64,000 nt of DNA, taken from Lingula anatina. Taxonomy: Eukaryota > Brachiopoda > Lingulata > Lingulida > Lingulidae. Made by a program: the position numbers and the translations under genes. Shown here one piece after another: positions 24,411 through 38,445 of this stretch. The notes under the pieces are model-generated. The model did no database searches. It was not told the DNA's origin and saw only the letters and a program-made list of their open reading frames with translations. The number at the start of each line of letters is the position of its first letter. Positions within the stretch are counted from its first letter, which is position 1. The stretch lies in contig NW_019776068.1 of assembly GCF_001039355.2 (NCBI RefSeq), positions 237,705-301,704 of the forward strand, read 5' to 3'.

Positions 24411-25561
24411 GAAGAGGCATTTTAGCATACTTGTTCTCAGTTATTTTTAGCCACAAAGCTAACAATTTTAATGTTTTCTTAAAGATTTAACACTAAAAAC
24501 ATAATATGGAGCAGGTATGTGAAATAATAAAAAAAAAATCCTTTGAATCTTCAGCATGACTTGATTTGCACCCAGATTTTTAAAACCAAATCAATTTTTG
24601 TTATTTTTAAACAAAATATTGATCAGAGATTACATTTGAATCCAAAATAGAGCTGATGTGTATTTCAGTCGATGTAAAATCTATAAAAAGATCAGTTTTC
24701 CCCCTGATTCTGAATCATAAATAGTTCTATTTCCATCAGTCACAGTATGCGTCAGAACTGTTGATACCTTACTAGTATAACATCTATGAAAAACACCTTC
24801 AATTTGGGGAATTTTTTCCCTGATGCATCTCTTTTGTGTCTCACAAGCATGGATGCGTGCGAGGGTGGTGGTTTCCTAAGGGCCTTTGTCGTCACAGAGG
24901 GTGTTGGCAGTGATGTTATTGTGCGCGGGATGCCTCTTATGACTTGTATTATGTGAACTTATGAGACAAATTTTAAGGCGGTGTTTTGCTACTTTTTTTT
25001 AAGTGTGACATGGGCAGGCTTTAGAATTAACCAAAAAAAAACCGAAAGGGGGAAAAAAACTTTTGTTAAAAAATAGGTCGTTCTAACTTCAAAATTTGGG
25101 GGGGAAACCCTGTCAAATATGAATGAGATTTGTTTGCCTTATCTTGTAGCAATTTGGTAAAAAATCAAGATGATTTAGATGGTAGTGTTATCAGACAGGA
25201 AAAAAAAAATCCCACTGTGTTAAGATGACATGATCATTTTAACTGACAAGATGGCGTCCAGTTTGCAAGCCAGGCAGTCTGTGGCAACACATGTTAATTC
25301 GACAGCTCTGAAAACTATCAGCTGTGACAATTATGACAATTACGCCTGGTGTTACTCTCTAATTGACATTGTGTTGCTGTCTGCGAGGGGCGTAGGTCCT
25401 GTCACAGTTAGCGTCACATCTGCTTTGTGGTTTCCTGTGATGCGTTGTTCAATCTATGGGTTCCCTCCAGATAGATATTTATGCTCTTATCTCTCCTCCC
25501 CTCCTTCCCTAACAAAATTTTGTTTTTGTTGTATTTGAGGGTAGTTTTGATGGCTTGTTTG

Positions 25562-25562
25562 T

Positions 25563-25601
<39 letters not shown>

Positions 25602-25606
25602 TTTTA
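25562..25606. repeat. (TTTA)n microsatellite
   Basis: About ten TTTA units; the matching tract in copy 2 (28600-28636) is shorter. Confidence 0.95.
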
Positions 25607-26202
25607 TGGTTAGGCAGGTAGATTCGGCACCACCTTCAGCTATAACATCTTTCGAAATCGACTGCATCATTAATTGATCATCTATTTCTTTCCCTCCAGT
25701 AACCCATTGGAATAAATAATTTTTCATACATTTTTCACATTCATAATGGTAAAATGACCAAATATTTTGGCAATATTTGTGTTTACAAGCAAACTCCAGG
25801 GGGGGGGGGGGGGTCAAAGCAGTAGAATATAGTGTTTATGCCTATCAGATATCACTATTTGCTAGCTTTTATTTCAAAGTCAAACAAATATATGATAGTC
25901 AATCGACCATTTCAGGAAATCGGTCAGTAGGCAGTCAACCGTGTCACAGGTCAAATTTTTGGTCACTTAGTCAGTACAGGAGTACATTTTTAGTTCGTTG
26001 TTATGTGACTTTATTCTAAAGCTGCACTTGGTCCTTGGTGATGACAGAGTTTGTTTCGTCAGTAACTTTGTTGAGTCATATTACACAGATCTGTACAGAG
26101 CTGTGATTGGGAAATGTGCATTGGGTGTGAATTTGACTGATTTATATTTATGTGTAATTTATATATACGTTTTGACTCACATTTGTATTTATTATTATTG
26201 TA

Positions 26203-26293
26203 AAAGGTAACTTATCTCATATTTCATTTACTAAGCATCTCAGATATAGTAAAGGTAACTTATCTCATATTTCATTTACTAAGCATCTCAGAT
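26203..26293. repeat. Two-copy 48-bp tandem repeat
   Basis: The unit starts AAAGGTAACTTATCTCATAT and ends CATCTCAGATATAGT; the second copy begins at 26251. The same tandem pair is present in copy 2 (about 29235-29326), so the duplication predates the split of the two haplotypes. Confidence 0.9.
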
Positions 26294-26720
26294 ATTTTAG
26301 TATAGATTATTCATTTTATTATTTATAAATATTATTTTAATATTTTCCACCTCTGCAGGAATGTCATAAGAGAGGGGTCAGTTTATCAGATGATTCAAGA
26401 TCTGGTCAGGTTTTGAAGTATTATCAGGAGAGGGGGCAACACATGTTAAATGTGGTCATTTTAGCACTTGAGCCAACTTTGGCAAACTCAGGAATAGTCT
26501 CATCTTTCTGTAAAATTTTTCATGGTGCTTTTAAAATAGCTAATATGTTGTCAGAAATAAGTGCCCCCCTCTCTCTTTCTCTCTTTTGTCGTTAAGCCAA
26601 TCGATATGAAGAAAATGAGCTCCCCAGTCCAGTTAAACAGCTATGTCACATTTTGTAAAGACAGGTTGTACACGGTTTTGTTTATTGTTTGGGGCTATTG
26701 TTGTAAAATACCTCCGTATG

Positions 26721-26721
26721 N
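26721..26721. other. Single-N assembly junction
   Basis: One N; the bases after it repeat sequence from 23688 onward. Confidence 0.9.
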
Positions 26722-28601
26722 GTTTATATTATATAGACCAGGGACTAGCTGGGGCTTAATTTATGAATTACTTGCAAAAATCTAAACAGGGTTGTTGTGA
26801 TTGTAATATTTACAGACTCCCACTAAACATGAGGTATATTATAAACTAGAATTATGGTGTCTTTGTCAAAGCTGAGGCTGCCTAATTGAAGGCAGTAAAT
26901 TTCACAATGAAGTTAGGTTTCTGACACCTGGGGAAGGAGAGTTTGTTTAGTTGTCACCGGTGGTGCTGTTATTGTATTTGTTTTTGTTTGTAATCTCCAT
27001 CAGTGCCAATGTATTGTCAGTCATGCTGAAGCATAATTTGTCATTGTAGAGAGCAGGTTTATTAGTTTGCACATTAAGACATCATCATAGGGGGTTGTAT
27101 ACATTTGCAGGTGGGAGATTATTTATGTAACAGGACGAGGTCTCTTTTCACGAGAGATTATTTTTCGATGATTAGTTTGAGCACGTGCCTGTGTGTTTTG
27201 TTTGGTTTTGTAGTTTTTAAATGAAACTCGTGTTATTTGGGATTCATGTGAGAACAGTGTTCTGAGCTTTGTGACTTTTGTTTTCTTCTGATAGGACACC
27301 ATTTGCCACAGCATAATTATGACGAAAATAATAACATGATTACTTACTTTTGTCTTCATAGATTATAATTCATGACATGTTCTTTAAAATGATGGAAATT
27401 TTCACTAGGTAGATTCTTTTTTTTTTTCTTCTTTTTTTTTTTTAATGAAGAGGCATTTTATCATACCTGTTCTCAGTTATTTTTAGCCATAAAGCTAACA
27501 ATTTAATTTGTTTTCTTAAAGATTTAACACTTAAAACATAATGTGGTAGCAGGTATGTGTAATAATAATAAAAAAAAATCCTTTGAATCTTCAGCATGAC
27601 TTGATTTGCACCCAGATTCTTAAAACCAAATCAATTTTCGTTATTTTTAAACAAAATATTTATCAGAGATTACATTAGAATTCAAAATAGAGCTGATGCC
27701 TATTTGAGTCAGTATAAAATCTATAAAAAGATCAGTTTTCCCCCTGATTCTGAATCATAAATAGTTCTATTTCCATCAGTCACAGTATGCGTCAGAACTA
27801 TTGATACCTTACTAGTGTTACGTCCTTGAAAAACAGACTTTTCAATTTGGGGGAATTTTTTCCGTGATGCATCTCTTTTGTGTTTCACAAGCATGGATGC
27901 GTGCGAGGGTGGTGGTTTCTTAAGGTCTTTTGTCGTCACAGAGGGTGTTGGCAGTGATGTTATTGTGCGCTTGATGCCTCTTATGACTTGTATTATGTGA
28001 ACTTATGAGACAAATTTTAAGGCGGTGTTTTGCTACTTTTTTTAGTGTGACATGGGCAGGCTTTAGAATTAACCAGAAAAAATAATGAAAGGAAAGAAAA
28101 ACTTTTGTTAAAAAATAGTTTGTTCCAACTTCAAAATTTGGGGGAAAACCCGTCAAATATGAATGAGATTTGTTTGCCTTATCTTGTAGCAATTTGGTAA
28201 AAAATCAAGATGATTTAGATGGTAGTGTTATCAGACAGGAAAAAAAATCCCACTGTGCTAGGATGACATGATCATTTAAACTGACAAGATTGCGTCCAGT
28301 TTGCAAGCCAGGCAGTCCGTGGCAACACATGTTTATTCGACAGCTCTGAAAACTATCAGCTGTGACAATTATGACAATTACGCCTGGTGTTACTCTCTAA
28401 TTGACATTGTGTTGCTGTCTGCGAGGGGCGTAGGTCCTGTCACAGTTAGCGTCACATCTGCTCTGTGGTTTCCTGTGATGCGTTGTTCAATCTATGGGTT
28501 CCCTCCAGATAGATATTTATGCTCTTATCTCTCTCCCCCCCCCCTCCTTCCCTAACAAAACTTTGTTTTTGTTGTATTTGAGGGTAGTTTTGATGGCTTG
28601 T

Positions 28602-28632
<31 letters not shown>

Positions 28633-29750
28633 TTTTATGGTTAGGCAGGTAGATTCAGCACCACCTTCAGCTATAACATCTTTCAAAATCAACTGCATCA
28701 TTAATTGATCTTCTATTTCTTTCCCTCCAGTAACCCATTGGAATAAATAATTTTTCATACATTTTTCACATTCATAATGGTAAAATGACCAAATATTTTG
28801 GCAATATTTGTGTTTACAAGCAAACTCCAGGGGGGGGGGGTGTCAAAGCAGTAGAATATAGTGTTTATGCCTATCAGATATCAGTATTTGCTAGCTTTTA
28901 TTTCAAAGTCAAACAAATATATATGAAAGTCAATCGACCATTTCAGGAAATCGGTCAGTAGGCAGTCAACCGTGTCACGGGTCAAATTTTTGGTTACTTA
29001 GTCAATACAGGAGTACATTTTTAGTTCGTTGTTATGTGACTTTATTCTATAGCTGCGCTTGATCCTTGGTGATGACAGAGTTTGTTTCGTCAGTAACTTT
29101 GTTGAGTCATATTACACAGATCTGTACAGAGCTGTGATTGGGAAATGTGCATTGGGTGTGAATTTGACTGATTTATATTTATGTGTAATTTATATATAAG
29201 TTTTGACTCACATTTGTATTTATTATTATTGTAAAAGGTAACTTATCTCATATTACATTTACTAAGCATCTCAGATATAGTAAAGGTAACTTATCTCATA
29301 TTTCATTTACTAAGCATCTCAGATATTTTAGTATAGATTATTCATTTTATTATTTATAAATATTATTATTTTAATATTTTCCACCTCTGCAAGAATGTCA
29401 TAAGAGAGGGGTCAGTTTATCAGATGATTCAAGATCTGGTCAGGTTTTGAAGTATTATCAGGAGAGGGGGCAACACATGTTAAATGTGGTCATTTTAGCA
29501 CTTGAGCCAACTTTGGCAAACTCAGGAATAGTCTCATCTTTCTGTAAAATTTGTCATGGTGCTTTTAAAATAGCTAATATGTTGTCAGAAATAAGTGCCC
29601 CCCTCTCTCTTTCTCTCTTTTGTCGTTAAGCCAATCGATATGAAGAAAATGAGCTCCCCAGTCCAGTTAAACAGCTATGTCACATTTTGTAAAGACAGGT
29701 TGTACACGGTTTTGTTTATTGTTTGGAGCTGTTGTTGTAAAATACCTCCA
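26722..29750. repeat. Tandem duplicated segment B, copy 2
   Basis: Collinear with 23688-26720, then continues after AAAATACCTCC into unique sequence toward exon 2. No coding sequence recognised. Confidence 0.85.
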
Positions 29751-30262
29751 TAAGAATGTTATTGAACTTTTGAATGGCATGAAGATCCCCTCTTCTATAT
29801 GCGACACAATGTCACAGATACCTTAAGGTTTTACATTGTCACGTTTGTTTATCAGACGCATTGTCTGAAAAGAGGCTCCCCTCAGCCGTGCACTATTGAA
29901 CTATTGAAGAATGTGAAGATTGCAATTTGGAAAGCATCCTCATAAAGAATGTGGTTGTTAGTTTATATTGTGTCCAGTAGAGATGGGGAATTTGTACCTT
30001 TTTTTTTTTTTTTTTCGTTTGTGCCTGTTATTGATTGTGATTGGTCAAGAATGACATGGTAAGGCAGGACTTCTCCAACAGTTAAGAAAACCGAGATGGC
30101 CAATTATAGGTATATAATAAAAGATATAATACGTTCTGCCTATTAGACTTCTGGTATGGCAGGTCAGTTTTTCCTCATTACTCACCTGGGGCTATGGTGG
30201 TCAGGGAGAGGATGACCGCTTAAAATTTGAAAATATTTGACACTTTCAGGTCTTTTATCTTC

Positions 30263-30311
<49 letters not shown>

Positions 30312-31845
30312 CCTGTTTACCATTAAGGTGTTATTCTCTCCCAGTTTAAGAGATTATTATGAATAAAATAGTAATATGAAACTTACTACAGTAAATAAAT
30401 TGCAAGTTGCAAAAAAGAATTGATTGTGATTCAGTTGTGGAAGGAAATGGCAGCGAACCTAGATCAAATGTTGATCCAGAGTTATAAATCTTTTCTATCC
30501 AAAAGTGGTTCTTTGCACCTACGGTACCCATCCCACCCTACTCCCAGCTGTATCCCCACCCCCTTCTATGGACAGATAGTCTGACTGTTACCCAACTTAA
30601 AATTATTGTTTGGCCTTACTACTAGTGGTTATCAGGATCTCTTATCAAAAATAATGTGTAAACGGACCTCATTTTTCTACAGTAGCAATTTTTTTTCCTT
30701 CAAGCGGTTTTTGACCCTGAGCTGAAATAGAAATAGTGAATGGTTCATTATTGAAGTCCAGACAAAATTAGCAGTAATTTCTTCCAAACTAGACTGAAAT
30801 CTGAACAGTTTGCATTCCTTGGCTGGCCATTACTGCAACTAATGATTTCATAAAGGTTATATTGTTTGGGATTTGAAGATGGTTTTCCCCACTTAACAAG
30901 TGGTTAGGAGACTGAGTAGGGAGAGAATTAAAATTCCTTCCTGATGTTTTGATAAACTATTATTGGGAAATTTGAGGACTGGGTAATTTTGTCTGCACTG
31001 TGTATAGTCTTACGATGAAAGGGGGGGGGGGGGGGGGGCATGGCATATTTGTGAGTGGAAACCAAGGGTTTTGTCTTTCAGTGTATCACTGGTGTGTGTA
31101 TGCATGTATTTGGGTATGTATGTCATGTGTGTGTATATGTGGGCCAGTGTGGGTTTTGTCTAAAAGTTGCAAGAGCATGACCTGGTCAATCAAACTCACA
31201 TGTGCACGTGTGTGCCTTTGGAACACACAGACTTTTTTGTACGGCACGCATTCATTGGCCACAACCATTAAACACAACATGGTACTAAAACTACCATAAA
31301 TTTGTCCACCCTGAAGCAAGTAATCTGTCCTACTTGAGTTGCTCTGCTCAAAGATTTCACTGACCCTTCCATCTCCTTTAGAAAGTAAATTCACCATATT
31401 TAGTGACTTGTAAGTAAAAGTTCACCGCGCTGGTGGAAGGTTATTACTTATAGTTTGATTGACAGGTTTGAGGATTATCTAATGTCTACCCTAGCTTGAA
31501 TGATGGAGCGAGAAGGAGATGAGGGTGTAGGGTTGTCTAATTTTCAACTTACTAGTATGCTTGTATGTTTATACTCCTTTCTCTTATGTTTTGGTAAAAA
31601 TGAAGGAACAAAATAAAAAAGTAAATATAAACATTAAGAATTAAATAGATAGAGTTATGGAGACTTAATGTTCATATATGGCAAAAGTTAATGATACAAG
31701 AATAAGAGGACCATGGAGAAAGTAAAATACATGTAAATTACGCTTCCACCCACAACATAAAAACAAGCTTTAAAAAATTACTTTTTGAAAATTTGATTTT
31801 AAATGCTATGGCAAGGTTTCTACAATTTCTGTGTTTGTTTTACAG
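29751..31845. other. Non-coding flank upstream of exon 2
   Basis: CT repeat (30269-30308), T run (30000-30015) and an 18-base G run (31021-31038). It ends with the exon 2 acceptor tract. No upstream kinase exon with an E-L-G-R ending was found by eye. Confidence 0.65.
30269..30308. repeat. (CT)n microsatellite
   Basis: About 20 CT units. Confidence 0.95.
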
Positions 31846-32058
31846 GGGCAAGTTTGCTGTGGTACGCAAAATACGAGACAACCACTCTGGCCAGGAATAC
31901 GCTGCCAAGTATATACGTAAACGGAGGAAAGGCAAGGATGTACGCAGTGAGATTTTGCACGAAGTCGTCATGCTAGAGATGGCGCTGGCACACCCACGCC
32001 TTATAGACTTGAAGGAAGTGTACGAAACATCACATGAGCTGGTTCTCATCACAGAGTA
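31846..32058 (+). CDS. STK17A/B (DRAK): STK17-like kinase, exon 2 (N-lobe: end of P-loop, beta3 Lys, basic loop, alpha-C)
   Basis: The exon is 213 bp: one base completing an upstream codon, 70 full codons, then TA of a split Tyr codon. It starts after a pyrimidine-rich tract and ACAG, and ends before a consensus GTAAGT donor. The peptide starts GKFAVVRK, the second half of the glycine-rich loop. AAKYIRK carries the ATP-anchoring Lys, and the highly basic RKRRKGKD is the DAPK-family fingerprint loop. HEVVMLE supplies the alpha-C Glu, and VYETSHELVLITE runs into the hinge. In human STK17A the matching sequence also starts at GKFAVVRK. The phase-2 start implies exon 1 ends in two bases of an Arg-like codon. 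A TAG appears to follow GAG in the genomic frame, but it spans the splice donor and is not a real stop. Confidence 0.95.
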
Positions 32059-34252
32059 GTAAGTTGTTTGTTTCTTTCCTTATTGTTATTTTTTCAACCT
32101 TTTAACTACCATTTATTTTATTCCCCTTTTCTGTCTATCTAGAAATTGATATAACTTGAATGGTGCAATCAGATGGTTTGTTCTTTATCTCTCAAGTTTC
32201 AACTCTGTAAAGCTTGACCACTGGGTTTTACACTCCTCGTCATAGCGTGCGTCCCCTTTGCACGTGATTTGTGCACACATGCAGTCAAAATCCATACATC
32301 ATATTGCATCCAATGGAATGGCAGGTTTGCGTAACCAGCTCTTGATGAGCGCCCATCATATACCTGCTGTAGACAGGTGTTTATAGCGCTGGTCAGCTGG
32401 GGTTCACTTCACATGACAAAGTGACCACTGAAGCATCAGTGGAGGACAAGGGGAAAGTGACCCACTTTTCCCGAAAATCTCTCATAACTCTTCAGTTGGT
32501 TTGGTTTCGTTCTGTTCTCAAATTCCTCTTTTGTTACACTAAAGGTACCATGGAACTGCTTTTATTAAGGGACTTTCATTGTACGCCATTTATTACCAGA
32601 ATTTGGTCTAAATTTTTTAATTAAGAAAAAAAAAGATATTGGCCTCCTTTAGTTTAAGATAAATCCATAATATTTCAATTTAAATAGAGGAATAATTGGT
32701 TTGAAATTCACTCTGAACCATGACTGACTTCCTTCTGTTTTAGCTCGAGTCAGAGTTAATGAACATTTTGGTCTACAAGTAAAGACCAATATTCTTTTCA
32801 GGGAATCCATCATTTATGGTGTAAGATACTGTAAATTTTCACTGGATCTATTAAAAGAAAAGTAAGCATGTTTTTCAAACAAATGTTCCATTACAGTATA
32901 GGCCTAGTATAAAACTTAAGTGACTGTCTGTGCTTCTGGGAATACAAGAAAGATGGAGAGAAAAAAATAATTATCTGATGACAAATTCATGACTCAGACT
33001 CAGCTGTAACACTTTGTTCCAACATGTGGCAAAACTTTTGACATTTTAACATCGTCTAGTTACAAAATGATATTATTTTACTGTAACGGGAAGTTTCAGG
33101 TTTATGTAGCTTGTCCAACAAGACTGGCCTTCTGACCTCTCCCTTTTCTGTTTAAAATCATTCTGTAAATGTCCATTCACAGCTGTCATTGTACCTTTTT
33201 ATTTGTTAATATGAGGTGTCTCACATTTGTCTGTCTGAAGTGCTTGTATTTACAAGGCATCAGGAAACCACCATTGTGAATGCGTATTATCTAGAGGGTC
33301 GGTCTGGTTACAGCAACTGTGGGCCATTACATAATTGTCTGTCCACTGAATTATTGTATCTCGTCCTTTTCTCCACATCTGACACATCACGCCTGAAATC
33401 TGATGTCCATTGTGTCAGATAAACTAGAAATTGACCTCTTCCTTTTCGAATTAGTTAGAGAGATCATTGGGACGTCTCTTGTTACCGTCCATGTCCAGTA
33501 TTGGGTATCAGGATTGAGCGTGGTCAGCAGTTTCTAGCCATTACAGTGAATTTGAAACATCCGGTCTTATTTAGTAATTTTCTGCCTTGTATTGTTTTTC
33601 TTTGTTCTGTTTTATTTCGTGTCAAGTTTTGCTCTGGGCAAATGAGGTTTTTTTTTTTAATTTATTGATTTATTGATTTATTTTGTAGTGTATTGGGAGG
33701 GGGAAGTGAGAAGTTACAGTATTAATTTACATTAAGATATTCCATTGCGAAGATCAGTGGAGTTGACACTGTTCCCTATATCTGTCAAGCCATTCATTGT
33801 AATGTTTCAAAGTGAGATTGAATAAAGAAAGCTAACACTGGCACTGTTACTTGACTCGGTGCTCTAATGGTGAAGAACCTATCACACAGATATCTTAGAG
33901 AAGACATTTGTTATCTCCTGTGGTGGCAGGAGCTCCTATTGTACGCCATTTATTACTTCTCAGGTTGAAAGGGTGTGATTGACATTCCTCCTTTACACTC
34001 AGAGAGGGGGGGGGGGCAAGTTCAGGGCTAGCTGAACACAAATGGTTTTAGTTTTGCTTTCAAATTCAGTGGTCATTTGAACAACTAGCTGGAAAAGCTA
34101 CTCTGTAATTTCTCATTTTCATCTAGAGTGTAGCATTTTTATGGTTACAAAATAATCCAATTACTTATAATTTGTAATAATACTGTTAACATTTTACCAT
34201 TCACAAATTTTCATTTCCATCTGTTGCCATCAGATGTCTCTGTATGTGGTCT

Positions 34253-34299
<47 letters not shown>

Positions 34300-37082
34300 A
34301 ATGAAATTTAGTTTTTTCAAACATATTCAAGTCAGTAAATGTTAAAAAGTCACCGAAGTCATTAATTTTTACACAAATCATCCGACCCCTTATTTTAACA
34401 CACTCCGTGGTATTGACCTTGGTAGGGTATCAGTTATAGCAGCATGGAATTTGTGTCTTTTAACACATACTGATGCAGAAAAATTCCATAACAGTAACAC
34501 TAGCGCACAAGATGCTGTAATTGCATTTTTTTTTCTGAAGGTCACTCTTCTAATGCATGGATTGACTTACATGTGCACTATTTCAAGGTACTTGTATTTG
34601 GACAAAAAATTCTTCGACACACACATGTTGTGTCTGTGTCTGTGCCAGTCCAGGGAGAATGGTTCTTTAAATCAGAGAGCTGTTACACACACAAAAAAAA
34701 AAAAAAAAAAAAAACTTCCCGTTGAATGTTAACAAATCTCTGTCTGTCAGGGTAAGGTTTCCACTCACCTTTCAGGAGGAATGTGAATTACTGGAGGTGT
34801 TTTAGGGTGTTGGCCAGTTGTGATGATGATGATGGTGTTGTTGTCACTTGAGCTTTCTGTAGAGAATGCAGCAAAGGCGTGTCAAAAGAGAGATGATTTT
34901 TTTTTTTTTTTTTTTTTAGTGAGATATAATAAAATAATATATAAGAATGACATGTTTTTCTTTTCTTCTTTAAAAATTTTAAACAAAGTTTTATCAAAGA
35001 TATCCTTCTCATTGGTGCAGCAAGTTCAGATATCACTATGATTATTATTACCAATATGATGAAATATATATGCTACATTAGGTCTAGGTGTATCTCAGAA
35101 ATATGTAAGCGGAACGATCTATCACATACAGCCGGGCAGTCCAATGAGATTATGTGAAGACTCCCTGTTTCTTCCACTCGTGTATCAAGTTGTGATGAAC
35201 TGATCTCAAGTTTTAGAGCAGAGGTGGGCCATCTTCATATTGAAATTCCCATGCAAGTTATTCAGTCTTGTCCAACTTGCACATATGGGGATTTTGAAAT
35301 GAAAAAAGCGGACGTGCAGGGCATGCATCGTACCTGAGGATCAGGATATGGTGCAATCTGTTTTTTTCCTCTGTGTTATCTCGAACAGCTCTGTGATGGT
35401 CAACAGATAATTTAGAAGGAGCTGGGGTTTCTGATTTCCTGAAACTGCCCAGTGGCTATTTATACTTCTAATCTCTGTAGATATCAATTAAACATGGTGT
35501 GAAAAAATGTTGGGACTTATTTATAGCAGCAGATGTCCATTTCCAGCTTCCTTGAAATATATTTCCAGCTTCCTAAAATAAATATTTTCATGTTGGGGGA
35601 AAAATGCAGAAAAAAATATTGGTCAGATATAAAATAGGAACTGACAAAAGTACCTCCGTTAACCTTGAACTGCCAAAGAATGTAAATATTTGCAGTGGTT
35701 TTTAGTCAAAGATCTAAACAAAAAGGTAAGCCTGAGAGGCAAGGCCACTCCTGAATAAACTTTCTCTGAAGACACCTTTTTGGGATTCTGAAGAAAGTGA
35801 AAAGGAGATATTTTCCACAGGGCATCACATACAAATAGAGGACAGTGAAGATGTACTGTACTAGAATATAGAATTATGTAACTGGTAAAATATGTCTAAT
35901 TGTTTTGCTTTAACTGCTTGGTGGCTTTTTATACATGACCAGCCTCAGGTTTGGAAGGTCATGTTTACATATCTTTTAACTAAAAGTAAAAACTGTCAAT
36001 TGATTCTGTCGTCTGGGGTGGCCCTTTGGAAAAAAAATGGGTGACAAACTGTCGGAATATATTTTTATGATCTGCACAGGAATTGTAATGTTCTAGCTGC
36101 AGTTTTGATGGTATGAAACACATAGTTATTAAAGTTGAGGAAAAATAAAGTACATTTACTTTAAAAGAAATATTAAGAAAAAAAAAGTGTGTTAAATGGC
36201 ATCAGCCAAAAGTATTACTGGTCAATTGGTTGGTATGTCTTGAGGCCAAGTTTACAACTGAAACTGATATGAACGCAGCTGAAGATGAACCGTCTATGGA
36301 AGCTGTGGGGAGCTCTAAGTAGAAAGTCGTGGTTACCAACCCTAAGATATTTATAGCATTTCTCCAGATTATCTGAATTCCGCCATTTCCGGTGTATCTG
36401 AGATAAAGGCAAATTTTTTCCTCTTGCACTGCAGTGTGTTTGAAGTTAGGTTTTTCTGCTCCTATACAAATGTTTCTCTCTCCTGCAGGGTGTTGTAATA
36501 CAGCAAGACTGATCTTATAGTACACAATTGATAAATAAAAGAACTTAAAAAGATAAAATAGGCATATTGCTGGCAGTCTACAGTTCATAAAAAGAAGTTT
36601 CCTGGCATTTTTGATCTTTTTCTTAAGGTCAATATCAATATTGCCATTCATTCTTCAATTTCTTCCTTGTTTATTTACTAGTATTAAAAAACAATTTTAA
36701 ATCTGATTCTTATGGGTCCCAGTGTACTCGTTGTTAGGCTAATTGTGTACATTAAAAGGAAAAGCATGACAAATTAAATCCCTTCTCCGAGGTTTGATTG
36801 CTAGGCCTCTGCAGTGGCGGCCAATGTGGAGGCGGGAAGACCATCAGGGAATTAGCGGCATCGCTTTTTAAGTGGGGTCAGCCATATTTAGTCAGCGGTC
36901 AGTTAGTCTGCGGATCATCTTTTTTTAATGCGTCCTTAGGCATTGTTCTGATGTATGTTTTACATTATAATATACAGATGTGCACCACCATGCTTTCTCT
37001 TTTAATGTACACATTTCATCAATGATCTGAGTGAGAAGACAGGAAGTGAGACGTCTCCGGAGGTGTTGAACTTTGTGTTTTA
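32059..37082 (+). other. Intron 2, first part: no coding content seen
   Basis: This intronic DNA lies between exon 2 and the first duplicated segment. It holds a 38-base T run (34256-34293), A runs near 34691, a G run near 34007 and a short 10-base inverted repeat near 33379-33419. A minus-strand open frame of 149 codons at 36202-36651 has no recognisable domain and biased, low-complexity composition; I treat it as chance. No splice-linked exon was seen, and exon 2 joins exon 3 directly in phase. Confidence 0.7.
34256..34293. repeat. Poly-T run of 38 bases in intron 2
   Basis: Uninterrupted T tract. It could be the antisense tail of a retroposed element, but no body was recognised. Confidence 0.9.
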
Positions 37083-38445
37083 TTTAATTCACAATTGACT
37101 CCATTTTGTTCCTGTATGCATTTTAGTAGATGATTGCTGCCACTTAAGACTCTCAACTTCAGGATATGTTTTTGGTCTCAAAATTATGAAAAAAAAAAAG
37201 AAAAAAAATGAAGGTATAGTCTATAAAGTTATGTCAGCATACTTGCTTGTGTGTGTTAGACAGAGTACGTGCCAAGAGCATTCAGTGATTTGTTCAACTT
37301 AAAAGACATAATGTGTGAAAAGTTTTGCCCATGGACCACAATTTACAAAATGTGCCACAAGCGTTTATCATTTTAAGGGAATACCAGTGTGCTTAACCTC
37401 CATGTACTTTCTACAAGAACAAGTGTCAGTCACTGCCGTTGTGGTTTTTGTTCATTGATTTTCACCAAAAAGAGAGAGAGAGATGTGGAGTGAAATCCAG
37501 GAAATGTGAAACTTTTGTAGTCACCAGGGGGTAAAGAACGGTCAGACAGGGTCATCTTCTTCAAAGCTGTGAGGTGACCCCCTGGTGACATTTTTGGCAT
37601 CAGAAGTCCATTCACTTTGTTTACGGTAATCACTTTATAAATCTAGACAACATGAATTATTCCCTTGCTTACTTCCTCCCTGTCCTCTACAAAGCTGGTT
37701 TTGTCAGTAATGCTTGAAAATGCTGATTCTTAAGTACAATTGAAAGGTTTGTTGGTTTTTGAATCAGAGATACGTTGTTGTAAGTGTCTGAAAACTATAA
37801 GTCTTGTATGAATTTAAGAAAAATAAGTAAAAGGGAAATGTGTGAAAATTGCAAGTAAATACCGTATCGTAGATAGTATCTGTTGATAGTCTGTCTATAA
37901 TTCCCCTGATTTGACCCTTACGGTCATGGTCTCGTGTCATTTTCGTTGAGGAATGTCTGTCGGTTCGTTTGATGTTCTGACACTCGGATGCACCCTCGTG
38001 AGTTCTAACACATTTTATTCCAGTTTTTATGTCCGTTTCATTGTTATGACCTCAGAGACTTTGAGAAGTCTTCATTATGGTGTTTGTGTCAGTTTTACGA
38101 GATTATCATGTTGTATTTGACCAACATTCCTGCTTCATAACATGTTTTACCTTTCTTAATTCTTTCTTTCATATATTCTTTCATTTACTTGTTCATTATT
38201 GTATTTATTTATTCATGTATATTATTTTTATTTTTTTATTTTTCTTTGCTAAATATTTAGAACAATTTATTTTTCCTGTTTCATGAAGATTCAGTCACAT
38301 ACAGTCTGATTTTATTTGTTTTGCTAAGTACTTTAGGTAAATTTGCAAGTAAAAAAGTCATAATACTTTTATACCCATAAATTTGTACCTTGGGTCAAAG
38401 TGATAACAAACATTCTTTACAATTTTTAATTATTTTTTTCCCCAG

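Larger units (their letters stand above)
23688..26720. repeat. Tandem duplicated segment B, copy 1
   Basis: A 3.03-kb stretch that repeats at 26722-29750 after a single N at 26721. Differences are a few percent, with indels concentrated in homopolymers (a 39-base T run at 24370-24408 is interrupted in copy 2). Best read as one allele. No coding sequence recognised; the open frame at 25230-25538 recurs but has no known motif. Confidence 0.85.

Noticed and set aside
25230-25538. Open frame seen in both copies of the 3-kb duplication (also 28301-28555)
   Set aside because: Recurrence follows from the duplicated (allelic) DNA and is not evidence of coding selection; no domain recognised and the start is not shared in copy 2.
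26203-26293. CRISPR-like repeat
   Set aside because: Only two direct units with no spacers, in a eukaryotic intronic or intergenic context.
36202-36651. Minus-strand open frame of 149 codons inside intron 2
   Set aside because: It starts in Lys-rich low complexity, has no recognisable domain and lies in an intron. In AT-rich DNA with few constraints one such frame in 64 kb on six frames is not surprising.
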